From Cytobacillus firmus (GTDB lineage Bacteria; Bacillota; Bacilli; Bacillales; Cytobacillaceae), in NCBI RefSeq assembly GCF_023657595.1, contig NZ_CP098323.1, positions 1,202,001 through 1,266,000 on the forward strand: DNA of 64,000 nucleotides, given 5' to 3'. The notes beneath the pieces are model-generated. The model worked only from the letters and a program-made list of their open reading frames with translations. It was not told the origin of the DNA and did no database searches. Both the position numbers and the translations under genes were made by a program. Shown here piece by piece: positions 41,867 to 50,238 of the stretch (the first letter of the stretch is position 1; each line of letters starts with the position of its first letter).

Positions 41867-42658
41867 TTGACAACAGATTTTGTAACTGATACTGTCAGTG
41901 TTCAGCTTGATGGGCGTGTGGCGACAGTTGAAATGAACAGGCCGGAATCATTGAATGCATTGAATGTGGAAATGCTGAAAGGGCTCTTGACTGCCATGAA
42001 AGATATTGGCCAAATGGATGAGATTGATATTGTTGTATTGAAAGGAAGGGGCCGCGCATTTTCCTCAGGCGGGGATATTAAGACTATGCTTTTGGAAACA
42101 AATGAAAGCGATTTCCCGGATGTGATGGATTGCATCAGCGAGCTGGCTGTAACTCTTTATAGCATGCCGAAGCTGACCATTAGTGCTGTTACAGGGGCAG
42201 CTGCCGGTTTGGGCCTGAGCCTGGCCCTTGCCACTGATTATATATTGGCAGACAGGAACAGCAAGCTTGCCATGAATTTTATTGGAATCGGCTTAATTCC
42301 TGACGGTGGGGCTCACTTCTTCCTGCAGCAGCGCATTGGTGAAGATAAAGCGAAGCATTTAATCTGGGAAGGAAAAGTGCTGACTGCAGATGAAGCTCTG
42401 CAAATGGGGCTGATTCACGAAATAGCAGCAGCTGATTTAAGCACAGCAGTTGATGCAAAATTAAGCCAATGGCTGAACAGACCGACAGAAGCAATGATTA
42501 AGACAAAGAAAATTCTTGCTGATAAAAACCGGCCGCTCCTGCTAAAAGTGCTTGAGCTCGAAAAGCTTGGCCAGCATAAAATGCGGCAAACAGAGGATCA
42601 CAAAGAAGGAATCCAGGCCTTTATTGAGAAAAGAAAGCCTGTATTTAAGGGGAAATAA
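41867..42658 (+). CDS. yhaR: Enoyl-CoA hydratase/isomerase family protein (YhaR)
   Basis: A 263-residue crotonase. Oxyanion-hole segments are FSSGGDIKTM (about 65-75) and TGAAAGLGLSLALATDY (about 110-125). The usual catalytic Glu region reads NFIGIGLIPDGGAHFFL, with Asp at the second position. By place, upstream of yhzD-yhaQ-yhaP, it is YhaR, probably acting in fatty acid or related acyl-CoA degradation. The start is TTG 41867 with GGAGG 9 nt upstream. Confidence 0.85.
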   Translation: MTTDFVTDTVSVQLDGRVATVEMNRPESLNALNVEMLKGLLTAMKDIGQMDEIDIVVLKGRGRAFSSGGDIKTMLLETNESDFPDVMDCISELAVTLYSMPKLTISAVTGAAAGLGLSLALATDYILADRNSKLAMNFIGIGLIPDGGAHFFLQQRIGEDKAKHLIWEGKVLTADEALQMGLIHEIAAADLSTAVDAKLSQWLNRPTEAMIKTKKILADKNRPLLLKVLELEKLGQHKMRQTEDHKEGIQAFIEKRKPVFKGK

Positions 42659-42670
42659 AGATTGATAGAA

Positions 42671-42703
42671 GAAAAGCAAAGAGCTGAGCCCTTTGCTTTT
42701 CTT
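42671..42703 (+). terminator. Terminator of yhaR
   Basis: GAAAAGCAAAG/CTTTGCTTTTC perfect 11-bp stem with T-rich 3' side. Confidence 0.8.
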
Positions 42704-42735
42704 ATCAGAATGTACATCATTGAATTCAGATAACT

Positions 42736-42934
42736 GTCCAGCTCCAGCGCAAAACCGCTCGAGGTCACAAGCTCGTCTTGTGCTTGAGGCCCCCATGATG
42801 GGGGTCATGCAGACATTGCCACAGGACAAGGAAAGCTACGGCAGCGATACATCGCACGACCGAAAGCGGCAGCTTTTGGGAGGAGGTGGCGCTTTTTGTC
42901 TGCGTTCCTTCGTGGGCAAGGTGCTTCCACTTTT
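42736..42934 (+). repeat. Hairpin-rich dispersed repeat, family 2, copy 2 (expanded)
   Basis: About 199 bp starting GTCCAGCTCCAGCGC and ending AAGGTGCTTCCACTTTTC, the two family-2 ends. It holds an ACAAG CTCGTCTTGTGC hairpin and CCCCCATGATGGGGG. The middle is longer than in copy 1. It ends 4 bp before the yhzD stop codon. Confidence 0.65.
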
Positions 42935-42938
42935 CTTC

Positions 42939-43124
42939 CTATCTATGAAACAGTATCAGTTTGCCCGCAGGAGAGGTGCAGCGGTGAGTTTTCTCATCCA
43001 GCCCTTTTTCCTTAAGGAGATTTTCTCCCACACTTTTAGCTTCGTCATCAGAAGCTGCCTGGAATGCTTCATCCAATATCTTTTCCCCGTCCTGTTCAAA
43101 TGCAGTAAGCTTGTAAGTCTTCAT
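42939..43124 (-). CDS. yhzD: YhzD-like small protein
   Basis: A 61-residue protein: MKTYKLTAFEQDGEKILDEA then FQAASDDEAKSVGENLL and a HRCTSPAGKLILFHR end. It matches the small YhzD family, found in the same place (between yhaR and yhaQ) in B. subtilis. Function unknown. AGAGGAG lies 7 nt before ATG 43124. Confidence 0.75.
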   Translation of the reverse strand: MKTYKLTAFEQDGEKILDEAFQAASDDEAKSVGENLLKEKGLDEKTHRCTSPAGKLILFHR

Positions 43125-43281
43125 AATGAGACTCCTCTCTTATTATAAAATTCAGATAGTTACTATTATTCTTGCATAATTTCTTAGAATGTGCAAAATT
43201 TATTCGGAAAAATTGCTTTAAATCAGGGAACTTTTTTCCTATTCTGTACGTATTGCTAAATAGGAAAAGGAGGAATTCGAA

Positions 43282-44181
43282 ATGGCTTTAGAGCTTGAGC
43301 ATGTAACAAAGCGCTTTGGAAAGTTTACGGCAGTGGACGATTTGTCACTTTCTATTCCAGAAAGTGAGATGTTTGGATTCCTGGGGGCGAATGGAGCCGG
43401 TAAAACGACTACTTTCCGTATGATACTGGGACTATTGGATCCCAGCGGAGGAAAGATTACGTGGAATGGAAATCCCATCGATTATTCAACCAGCCCGCTG
43501 ATAGGCTACCTTCCTGAAGAAAGAGGTTTATATCCAAAGCTGAAGGTCAAGGATCAGGTTATCTATTTAGCTAAGCTGAGAGGGATGGGAAAGCAGGACT
43601 GTTTAATGGAATTAACTTATTGGCTTGAGCGGTTCAAAGTTCCTGAATACGCCAATAAAAAAATTGAAGAGCTTTCAAAGGGAAACCAGCAGAAAATCCA
43701 GTTTATTACTGCTGTTATACATAAGCCAAAGCTTTTAATTCTGGATGAACCATTCAGCGGATTGGATCCGGTTAATGTAGAACTGCTGAAGGATGCTGTA
43801 CTGGAGTTAAGGGATAACGGTACAACGATTGTTTTTTCCTCACATAGGATGGAGCATGTAGAAGAGCTTTGTGAACACTTATGCATCATGCAAAAAGGGC
43901 GGCCAGTAGTGCACGGATCTTTAAAAGAAATTAAACGTTCCTTTGGCAGGAAAAATCTTATTATCCATGCAGATTATGATTTAAGCTTTTTGAAGGATAG
44001 CAGGGGAGTGGTGAAAGCCAGACAGACAGCTGAGGGGATTCAGCTGCAGATTTCCGGTGAAGATGCCGCTGAAGCCATTTTCAGAGAGGTTGCAGAGAAG
44101 GGGTTTGTCCGTAAATTTGTTTTGGAAGAGCCGTCACTGAATGATATTTTTATAGAAAAGGCTGGTGCTTCCTATGAATAA
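43282..44181 (+). CDS. yhaQ: ABC exporter ATPase YhaQ (NatA-like)
   Basis: A 299-residue ATPase with Walker A GANGAGKTT (about 34-42), signature LSKGNQQKIQFI, Walker B LLILDEPFSGLDP and a C-terminal DUF4162 domain. It resembles the ATPase of the Na+ exporter NatAB. Partner of YhaP. The start ATG 43282 has AAGGAGG at 8 nt. Its 3' end overlaps yhaP by 8 nt. Confidence 0.9.
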   Translation: MALELEHVTKRFGKFTAVDDLSLSIPESEMFGFLGANGAGKTTTFRMILGLLDPSGGKITWNGNPIDYSTSPLIGYLPEERGLYPKLKVKDQVIYLAKLRGMGKQDCLMELTYWLERFKVPEYANKKIEELSKGNQQKIQFITAVIHKPKLLILDEPFSGLDPVNVELLKDAVLELRDNGTTIVFSSHRMEHVEELCEHLCIMQKGRPVVHGSLKEIKRSFGRKNLIIHADYDLSFLKDSRGVVKARQTAEGIQLQISGEDAAEAIFREVAEKGFVRKFVLEEPSLNDIFIEKAGASYE

Positions 44182-45424
44182 CTTTATGACGATTCTTCTT
44201 CATACTTATTTAAGCAAACTGAAGACCAAGTCATTTATTGTTACGACTCTCCTTACTGTGGCGATAGTTGCAGGGCTTGCCAACTTATCCGGTATTATTG
44301 ATTATTTCGATAAGGATGATGAAGAACGAATTGCCGTAATCGATGAGACAGGTGTGCTGTTAGCTCCTCTTCAGGAACAAATGGATGCCCTGAATAACAA
44401 TATTTCTTTAATTGCCTACAAAGGGTCAAAGGCAGAAGGAGAAAATGCTGTTAAGGATGAAAAGTATAAAGGACTTTTATTGTTATCCTTTACTGAAGAA
44501 GAGCTGCCTGAAGCAGCCTATAAAGCAAGAAGCATAGCCGATTCAGCGATCCCATCCGAATTGCAGGGCGGGCTGCAGCAGCTGAAAACGCAAATGGCCG
44601 CCACTCAAATAAACCTTAGCCCGGAGCAATTAAGCAAGCTGTATGAGCCTGTGCCTTTTGATAAAACCGCTCTTGAAGAAAACGCCAAAACAGAAGAAGA
44701 ACTGAATCAGGCAAGAGGGCTTGTTTATGTTCTGTTATTCATCATTTATTTTGCAGTCATCTTATACGCTAATATGATTGCCATGGAGGTAGCGACAGAA
44801 AAGTCTTCCCGTGTTATGGAAATTTTGATATCCAGTGTCTCACCAATCAAGCAGATGTTCGCAAAAATATTGGGAATCGGGCTGCTTAGCCTGACACAAA
44901 TGGCACTCATACTATTAGTTGGTTATTTTTCAGTCAAACAAAATCTTGATACGATGGAAGGCGGCTTTTTTGAATTCTTTGGATTTGGAAACATTCCGGC
45001 TACGACTATCGCTTATGCACTCATCTTTTTCATTCTTGGATATTTCTTATACGCCACACTGGCGGCTTTTCTTGGTTCGCTTGTAAGCAGAATTGAAGAT
45101 ATCCAGCAGATGATTACTCCAATGACCATGATGGTTGTGGCAGGCTTTATGATTGCTATGTTTGGCTTAAGCCAGCCGGAAGCTTCCTTTGTAACGATCA
45201 CGTCTTATATCCCATTCTTTACTCCGATGCTCATGTTCATGAGAGTAGGGATGCTGTCACTGCCGGTATGGGAGCCGATTCTAGGAATTGCGATTCTTCT
45301 CGTTTCCATTATACTGCTCGCTGTCTTTGGAGCGAGAGTATACAGGGGCGGAGTATTGATGTATGGCAAATCCAATTCGTTTAAAGATATTAAAAAAGCA
45401 TTACAGCTTACTAAAAACGAATAA
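44174..45424 (+). CDS. yhaP: ABC exporter permease YhaP (NatB-like)
   Basis: A 416-residue ABC-2 type permease. One N-terminal helix (about 15-37), a large extracytoplasmic region (about 40-180), then five to six C-terminal helices (about 185-400), with the conserved segment ATEKSSRVMEILISSVSP. It exports an unknown ion or small molecule with YhaQ. The ATG at 44174 overlaps the yhaQ stop; GTG 44165 is an alternative. Confidence 0.9.
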   Translation: MNNFMTILLHTYLSKLKTKSFIVTTLLTVAIVAGLANLSGIIDYFDKDDEERIAVIDETGVLLAPLQEQMDALNNNISLIAYKGSKAEGENAVKDEKYKGLLLLSFTEEELPEAAYKARSIADSAIPSELQGGLQQLKTQMAATQINLSPEQLSKLYEPVPFDKTALEENAKTEEELNQARGLVYVLLFIIYFAVILYANMIAMEVATEKSSRVMEILISSVSPIKQMFAKILGIGLLSLTQMALILLVGYFSVKQNLDTMEGGFFEFFGFGNIPATTIAYALIFFILGYFLYATLAAFLGSLVSRIEDIQQMITPMTMMVVAGFMIAMFGLSQPEASFVTITSYIPFFTPMLMFMRVGMLSLPVWEPILGIAILLVSIILLAVFGARVYRGGVLMYGKSNSFKDIKKALQLTKNE

Positions 45425-45427
45425 TCT

Positions 45428-45466
45428 GAAAAAAGCTCCGTCTTTAAGAATAAAGGGTTCCGTTTT
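45428..45466 (+). repeat. 39-bp inverted repeat, left copy
   Basis: GAAAAAAGCTCCGTCTTTAA continuing AATAAAGGGTTCCGTTTT. An inverted copy of about 90 percent identity lies at 48107-48145. Both directly follow stop codons, and the pair encloses the AT-rich insertion with the IS110 element. Confidence 0.7.
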
Positions 45467-45498
45467 CCAGTGCTTTATCGATAAATGACATAAAAATT

Positions 45499-45525
45499 GA
45501 CGTGTGAATTGGCACACGTCTTTTT
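45499..45525 (+). terminator. Terminator of yhaQP
   Basis: GACGTGTG/CACACGTC stem and T-run. The rest of the gap to 45868 is AT-rich without a gene; it contains TTTTTCTTATTCAACTAATG (about 45678), which recurs in similar form near 46372. Confidence 0.8.
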
Positions 45526-45868
45526 CCTTATATATTAAGGTTTTCTCCCCTCTTTCATCATTTTTGCCTTAGCAATTGAAATTATATTTTAAAGTGGACA
45601 ATAAGTATTGTACCATTAAAATATAGTGTCAAAATAACTGTCAAAATCAATGTCACTTGAGCTGCCGGCAATATGTTTTTCTTATTCAACTAATGGGGCA
45701 GGTTCAAGAAAATAATTTCTACTCTTTAATAATTGTTAGTTAAGGGGCGTTTAAATAATTTTTGGAAAGGTAATTACACATTTTGTCGTTCAATATGCAT
45801 TTGTCCACACCAAACTTGTCCTATTTACATTTCCTAATATTAGTTAGGAGAAAAGGAGGTGCAGAAAA

Positions 45869-46120
45869 ATGCCATGTACTTTAACAGATTTAACTCAACC
45901 AGTTTGTTTAACCATTATCTACAATTTAAGTTCTCGCATACTTGTAGATTCTTTCATTTCTTGCGTGGAAGAGGGAAAAAAGTGTAAACTAAAAGTGAAA
46001 TTAGACCCTATTAATAAAAATCTAACCATTAGAATCCCATTAACTCTTGAAGGTGAAGTTACATTTACTGACAATCCATTTCAATCAGGTTGCGTTACAA
46101 CGGGTGTTCGTTTAACTTAA
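45869..46120 (+). CDS. Orphan 83-residue protein with four cysteines
   Basis: An 83-residue protein: MPCTLTDLTQPVCLTIIYNL, then a basic and beta-strand-like stretch (KKCKLKVKLDPINKNLTIRI), ending SGCVTTGVRLT. Cysteines at about 3, 13, 33, 39 and 75. No family is recognised and no signal peptide is visible. AAAAGGAGGTG lies 7 nt before the ATG. The base composition is more AT-rich than neighbouring genes, and it sits on the same insertion as the IS110 element, so recent transfer is likely. A terminator follows. Confidence 0.65.
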   Translation: MPCTLTDLTQPVCLTIIYNLSSRILVDSFISCVEEGKKCKLKVKLDPINKNLTIRIPLTLEGEVTFTDNPFQSGCVTTGVRLT

Positions 46121-46148
46121 ACTTAATAAAAGCGGTTTATCTATAAGA

Positions 46149-46188
46149 GAAAAGTAGATTTCTGACTATTACTTTTCCTTATTTTTTT
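46149..46188 (+). terminator. Terminator of the orphan gene
   Basis: GAAAAGTA/TACTTTTC stem and seven T residues. Confidence 0.7.
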
Positions 46189-46405
46189 CCTTAGTGTTAT
46201 ATTGTTGTTTGATTAAAAGTTAATTAAAAACCTGCTTTTATAATAAATATAACACTTATCTATGTCAGTTACTTTTTTCTTTTTTATTGTAGTGGGGTTA
46301 CTGTAACTGAAATCCAAGGGTAATTTTGGTTCCCTCTTCAACTATGGTGTAATGATAAAAGAAAGCACGCTTTTCTTATTCAGCTAACGGGTGCTTTCGT
46401 ATTAT

Positions 46406-46442
46406 AGAGTTAACCAGTTTTTACTGGTTGGCTCTTTTTTTT
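46406..46442 (+). terminator. Terminator-like hairpin at the left edge of the IS110 element
   Basis: AACCAGT TTTT ACTGGTT with outer GAG/CTC and eight T residues. It would shield the element from outside transcription. Upstream, GAAAGCAC/GTGCTTTC (46361-46368 with 46391-46398) is another hairpin. Confidence 0.65.
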
Positions 46443-46449
46443 ATAGGAC

Positions 46450-46636
46450 CTATTATTTCAGTAGCCAGGGTAGAACGTACGGGTGCGTGGGAATAGATCC
46501 CGAGGATTAAACCGTTCACCCCCTACTTGTAGAAAGATGTTTGAGGCTGGTTGGGACAATGTGATCTCGTATAACAAGCGAAGCTATGAAACTACAGGAA
46601 GGTATAGGGGTTACTGGTGAGTACAACGAGGGAGAG
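46450..46636 (+). ncRNA. Candidate IS110 bridge RNA region
   Basis: The non-coding left end before the transposase start. It has several possible stems: GGGA/TCCC (46488-46501 area), GGGTG with CACCC, GAACG with CGTTC, and GTAG with CTAC, giving a long hairpin followed by a second structured part. In the IS110 subgroup with a long left end this segment encodes the bridge RNA that pairs with donor and target DNA. The role is inferred from family and position; guide loops cannot be assigned by eye. Confidence 0.5.
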
Positions 46637-47845
46637 ATGAAATTGAATCCAGTAGTTGGCCTGGATGTGGCCAAGGGAGAAAGTGAGGCCCAAGCCTTCT
46701 TAGATAAGGATAGGCCATATGGAAAAAGCTTCAGTGTAAAGCATATCAAGGAGGCTTTGGATTCATTTGTTTCCTTTTTAAAAGGAATAGAGAGGAAAAC
46801 TGGGGTTAGACCAGCGGTGATTCTTGAATCTAAAGGACATTACCACACACCAATTATTCAATGTCTAGAGGAAAATCAATATCTATATATCTTGGTAAAT
46901 CCGATTATTTCTCATCAAGCCAAGAAAACAAGCCTTAGAAAAGTAAAGACGGATGCCGTTGATGCATATCATCTTTGTGTTCTTTATTACAAGGAAGATT
47001 TTGAGCCTTATAAAAAAAGAGGATTAAGACTTCTAAATCTAAGAACGTTATCAAGGCAATACGAAACCGTTACGAACCTTTACGTTCAGGCAAAACTTCA
47101 ATTTCATACTATTCTTGATCAGGTATTTCCGGAATACAGGGGAGTGTTTGGAGATTTGTTTTCAAAAGTCTCTCTTCAGGTATTGAAGGATTTTCCCACA
47201 TCTCAAGATGTTTTGAGTGCAGGTGAAGGAAAGATAATGGAGCGAATTGAGGAAATGCGTGTAAAACGTTCTGCGAATTGGGCCAGGGAGAGAGTAGCTA
47301 AATTAATGGCTTCAGCCAAGCGAAATCCGTTCCAACAATGTATATATCAAAGCCACTTGTACAGTTTAGATATGTATATCTCTATGCTTCTTCAGTACCA
47401 GGAGCACCTATCCAACTTGGAGAGGCAGATAGATGTCCTGGCAGAAGAAATTGAAGAATATAAGATAATCCAATCAATTCCCGGCATAGGAGGAAAAATC
47501 GCTGCAACGATTATTTCCGAAATCGGGGAAGTTGACCGGTTTAACCACCCTAAAAAACTTGTAGCTTATGCAGGAATAGATCCCAGTGTCCATTCATCAG
47601 GAAAGTTCACAGCTACGATAAATCACATTACTAAACGAGGTTCAGGCCGTTTACGGCACGCTTTGTATATGGCCGTATTATGCGGTATAAGAAGCTCCAG
47701 GAATAAAAAGCTAAAAGAGTACTATGATCGGAAACGAAATGAAGGAAAGCATTCAAAAGTAGCAATGATAGCGTGTGTAAATAAGCTTCTACACTGGATT
47801 TATGCAATTCTAAAAAGGAATGAGCCCTTCCTAGATATGGCTTAA
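46637..47845 (+). CDS. IS110-family transposase (RNA-guided recombinase)
   Basis: A 402-residue protein. The N-terminal DEDD (RuvC-like) domain has Asp-10 in VVGLDVAKG, Glu in AVILESKGH, and the Asp pair in VKTDAVDAYHL. The C-terminal Transposase_20 domain has SIPGIGGKIAATIISEIGE and the serine-containing region with YAGIDPSVHSSGKF and KRGSGRLRHAL. All four acidic residues are present, so it may be active. The start ATG 46637 with GAGG at 5 nt is preferred to an in-frame ATG at 46586, which lies in the structured left end. It excises and inserts the element. Confidence 0.9.
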   Translation: MKLNPVVGLDVAKGESEAQAFLDKDRPYGKSFSVKHIKEALDSFVSFLKGIERKTGVRPAVILESKGHYHTPIIQCLEENQYLYILVNPIISHQAKKTSLRKVKTDAVDAYHLCVLYYKEDFEPYKKRGLRLLNLRTLSRQYETVTNLYVQAKLQFHTILDQVFPEYRGVFGDLFSKVSLQVLKDFPTSQDVLSAGEGKIMERIEEMRVKRSANWARERVAKLMASAKRNPFQQCIYQSHLYSLDMYISMLLQYQEHLSNLERQIDVLAEEIEEYKIIQSIPGIGGKIAATIISEIGEVDRFNHPKKLVAYAGIDPSVHSSGKFTATINHITKRGSGRLRHALYMAVLCGIRSSRNKKLKEYYDRKRNEGKHSKVAMIACVNKLLHWIYAILKRNEPFLDMA

Positions 47846-48006
47846 ACAACAAGAAAAGGCATCTAATGAAAAACCTTCCAAACAGTATTTGGAGGGTTAT
47901 TTGGCGTGCCTTTAAAAGTATAACACGAGAGAATAAATATTTTTATAAGAAGTTCTTGACTCCTATTAGCTGGTTTAGTTAAAGAAGAACCGTGAATTAT
48001 AACAAA

Positions 48007-48044
48007 GAAAACTCGCCATTTTTGGGGCGAGTTTTGCTTTTTTT
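48007..48044. terminator. Terminator right of the IS110 element
   Basis: AAAACTCGCC ATTTTT GGGGCGAGTTTT with a T-run. It probably belonged to the backbone before insertion. Confidence 0.75.
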
Positions 48045-48106
48045 ATATGCCATTTTAGATGTCAAAAGGACTGTCATTTCTGTGCATTTTTTTAGAATAG
48101 CACCTC

Positions 48107-48145
48107 AAAACGGAACCCTTTACTTTAAGAAACGGAGCTTTTTTC
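48107..48145 (-). repeat. 39-bp inverted repeat, right copy
   Basis: Inverted near-copy of 45428-45466 (AAAACGGAACCC ... ACGGAGCTTTTTTC), located just after the LysE gene stop on the minus strand. Confidence 0.7.
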
Positions 48146-48156
48146 AATAATATTCT

Positions 48157-48789
48157 TTAAGCAAATAATGCCTTTAACCCTTCGAATGCAAAATAAGCCC
48201 CAAATCCAATCAGCGATAATCCTGAAAGAATCGATATGATGATGATCCCTTTGGAGGTCAGAAATCGGCGAAACCCTGTGGTCAATCCTGCGACAAATAG
48301 ATCCCAAAGCATCAGTCCCAGAAAAATCATGGTACTGTATAAAAAGAGCTCTGTTTTTCCATAAGCCGCGGCTGTTTTTGCAAGTACAGATCCGTAAATG
48401 CCGAGCCAGAACAGAATGGAAAGAGGACTGGATATAGACATAATAAATCCGGAGAAAAAACATTTAAACAAGGAATCCTGGCTGCGCACATAGCTTATGG
48501 AAATTTTATTGGCATTTACAATACTTTCGATCCCCGTGTATAAAAGAATAAATCCTCCAAAAAGCCACAGGAAGATCTGTACAACAGGGGTGTCCAAAAA
48601 ATGGACGAGTCCAAGGTATACAACCAGCATATAAAACGCATCAGCAAACATAGATCCCACTCCAACAATCCACGCATGCCAAAATCCATTTTTTATCCCT
48701 TTTTCAAGCCTGACGGCATTAACCGGCCCAATTGGAGCTGCCAGAGACAGTCCGAGAAACACGTAACTTAAATATATTCCAATTCCCAA
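48157..48789 (-). CDS. LysE-family amino acid exporter
   Basis: A 210-residue LysE/RhtB-type membrane protein with about six helices, and the family motif LGLSLAAPIGPVNAVRLEKGIKNGF near the N-terminus. It likely exports an amino acid or similar metabolite. The start TTG 48789 (GGAG 7 nt upstream) puts the first helix at the N-terminus as is normal. Upstream in-frame ATGs at 48870 and 48858 would add a polar stretch. It sits between the insertion and yhaO and is absent from this place in B. subtilis. Confidence 0.85.
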   Translation of the reverse strand: MGIGIYLSYVFLGLSLAAPIGPVNAVRLEKGIKNGFWHAWIVGVGSMFADAFYMLVVYLGLVHFLDTPVVQIFLWLFGGFILLYTGIESIVNANKISISYVRSQDSLFKCFFSGFIMSISSPLSILFWLGIYGSVLAKTAAAYGKTELFLYSTMIFLGLMLWDLFVAGLTTGFRRFLTSKGIIIISILSGLSLIGFGAYFAFEGLKALFA

Positions 48790-48994
48790 TATACCACTCC
48801 GCCCTTTAAATTTTCCCAGAAGCTCAAAGCCAGTCCTCAAGGAAATAGTCTTGTACATTTTTATGCACAAGCTTCCCGGTCTAAAACCGATTAAGAAAAC
48901 TCAAGAAGAATTATCTTATATAAATTAGGATAGGAACGTGCATTCGCTTTTTGGATGAGGTAAAATGAAAGAAAAGGAATGAAAGGAAGTTTAC

Positions 48995-50215
48995 ATGAAA
49001 AGGGTTACGTTTATTCATGCTGCAGATTTACACCTGGATAGTCCGATGTCCGGTTTGAGGCATTTGCCCCCGGCCATTTTTAAAAAACTGCAGGAAAGTA
49101 CTTTCAACGCATTTACCAAAATAATTGACTTAGCCATTTTCCATGCTGTTGACTTTGTCATCTTAGCCGGGGATTTATTTGACGGTGAAGACAGGAGCAT
49201 AAAGGCACAAACCCGTTTTCGTAAGGAGATGGAGAGGCTGGATGAACGAGGGATTGCTGTTTATGCAGTCCATGGTAATCATGACCATATGGATGGCCGA
49301 TGGGCCCATTTGCCAATGCCGGATAATGTCCATATTTTTTCCCATGAAGTTGAAGTGGTGAAGCATACAGCTGAAAATGGCACATCTGTTCATCTTTATG
49401 GTTTCAGCTACCCTAAGAGACATGTGCTGGAAAGGATGATCGATCAATATAACAGGGAAGATGTTGCTGATCTGCATATTGGAATACTTCATGGCTCTTT
49501 TGAAGGCAGCAGTGATCACGTTCCATATGCACCGTTCCGAATAAATGATTTGCTTGGAAAGGACTTTGATTACTGGGCTCTTGGACATATACATAAACGG
49601 GAAATTATCATTTCCCAGCCGCCCGTCATTTACCCCGGTAATATACAGGGAAGAAACCGGAAAGAAACCGGTCCGAAAGGATGCTATTTAGTTGAGCTTG
49701 ATAGTTCGGGTGCAAAGATGGAGTTTCTGGAAGCTGCTCCTGTAATCTGGGAAAATGCAGAAATAGATGCTTCCGGATTGGAGAACTATCAGGATGTATA
49801 TGATATTTGCTTAAATTTGATGGAAGAAAAGCGCCAAAACAGGCGGGGGACAGTCCTGAATCTGACACTTACAGAAACTGGAATACCTGATCACGAATTA
49901 AGAAGCATAACCAATGGCGAGCTCCTCGAAACGCTGCAGGAGGAAGAGGCAGATGAGGAATCATTTGTATGGATTTCCGGTATCACAGTAAATGAAAAAA
50001 GAATGTGGAATAAAGAAAATCTGGCACATGAATCAGATTTTTTCAGTGAGCTTTTTAAAACCGCGGGTCAGTTTGCAGAGCGCAGTGAAAGTGCTTTGCC
50101 TTTGTATTCACATCCCCTGGCAAGAAGATTTATGAACGAACTCACTAAGGATGAAAAACAGAGAATCGCCGAGGAAGCTGAAGCACTGCTGGTGGACCTA
50201 TTATACAAAGCTTGA
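48995..50215 (+). CDS. yhaO: SbcD-like DNA-repair metallophosphoesterase YhaO
   Basis: A 406-residue calcineurin-like nuclease. Metal ligands are visible in FIHAADLHLDSP (Asp, His), AGDLFDGED, VHGNHDH, ILHGSFEG and ALGHIHKRE, followed by a C-terminal cap. B. subtilis YhaO has 408 aa. It pairs with YhaN as an SbcCD/Mre11-Rad50-type nuclease processing DNA ends. The start ATG 48995 has AAGGAAG at 6 nt. The gap to yhaN is 23 nt. Confidence 0.9.
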   Translation: MKRVTFIHAADLHLDSPMSGLRHLPPAIFKKLQESTFNAFTKIIDLAIFHAVDFVILAGDLFDGEDRSIKAQTRFRKEMERLDERGIAVYAVHGNHDHMDGRWAHLPMPDNVHIFSHEVEVVKHTAENGTSVHLYGFSYPKRHVLERMIDQYNREDVADLHIGILHGSFEGSSDHVPYAPFRINDLLGKDFDYWALGHIHKREIIISQPPVIYPGNIQGRNRKETGPKGCYLVELDSSGAKMEFLEAAPVIWENAEIDASGLENYQDVYDICLNLMEEKRQNRRGTVLNLTLTETGIPDHELRSITNGELLETLQEEEADEESFVWISGITVNEKRMWNKENLAHESDFFSELFKTAGQFAERSESALPLYSHPLARRFMNELTKDEKQRIAEEAEALLVDLLYKA

Positions 50216-50238
50216 GGACAATGAATGGAGGCGGACCC

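Larger units (their letters stand above)
46443..47990 (+). mobile_element. IS110-family insertion sequence (approximate ends)
   Basis: A 402-codon IS110-type transposase lies between a structured left non-coding segment of about 190 bp and a right end of about 140 bp. IS110 elements lack terminal inverted repeats, so ends are estimates. CCTATTA occurs at both presumed edges (46449-46455 and 47962-47968), and the right edge carries TTGACT, fitting the known scheme in which joining of ends in the circle completes a promoter. Confidence 0.65.

Noticed and set aside
49175-49594. 139-codon open frame antisense to yhaO
   Set aside because: Overlaps metal-binding motifs of YhaO on the other strand and shows no ribosome binding site.
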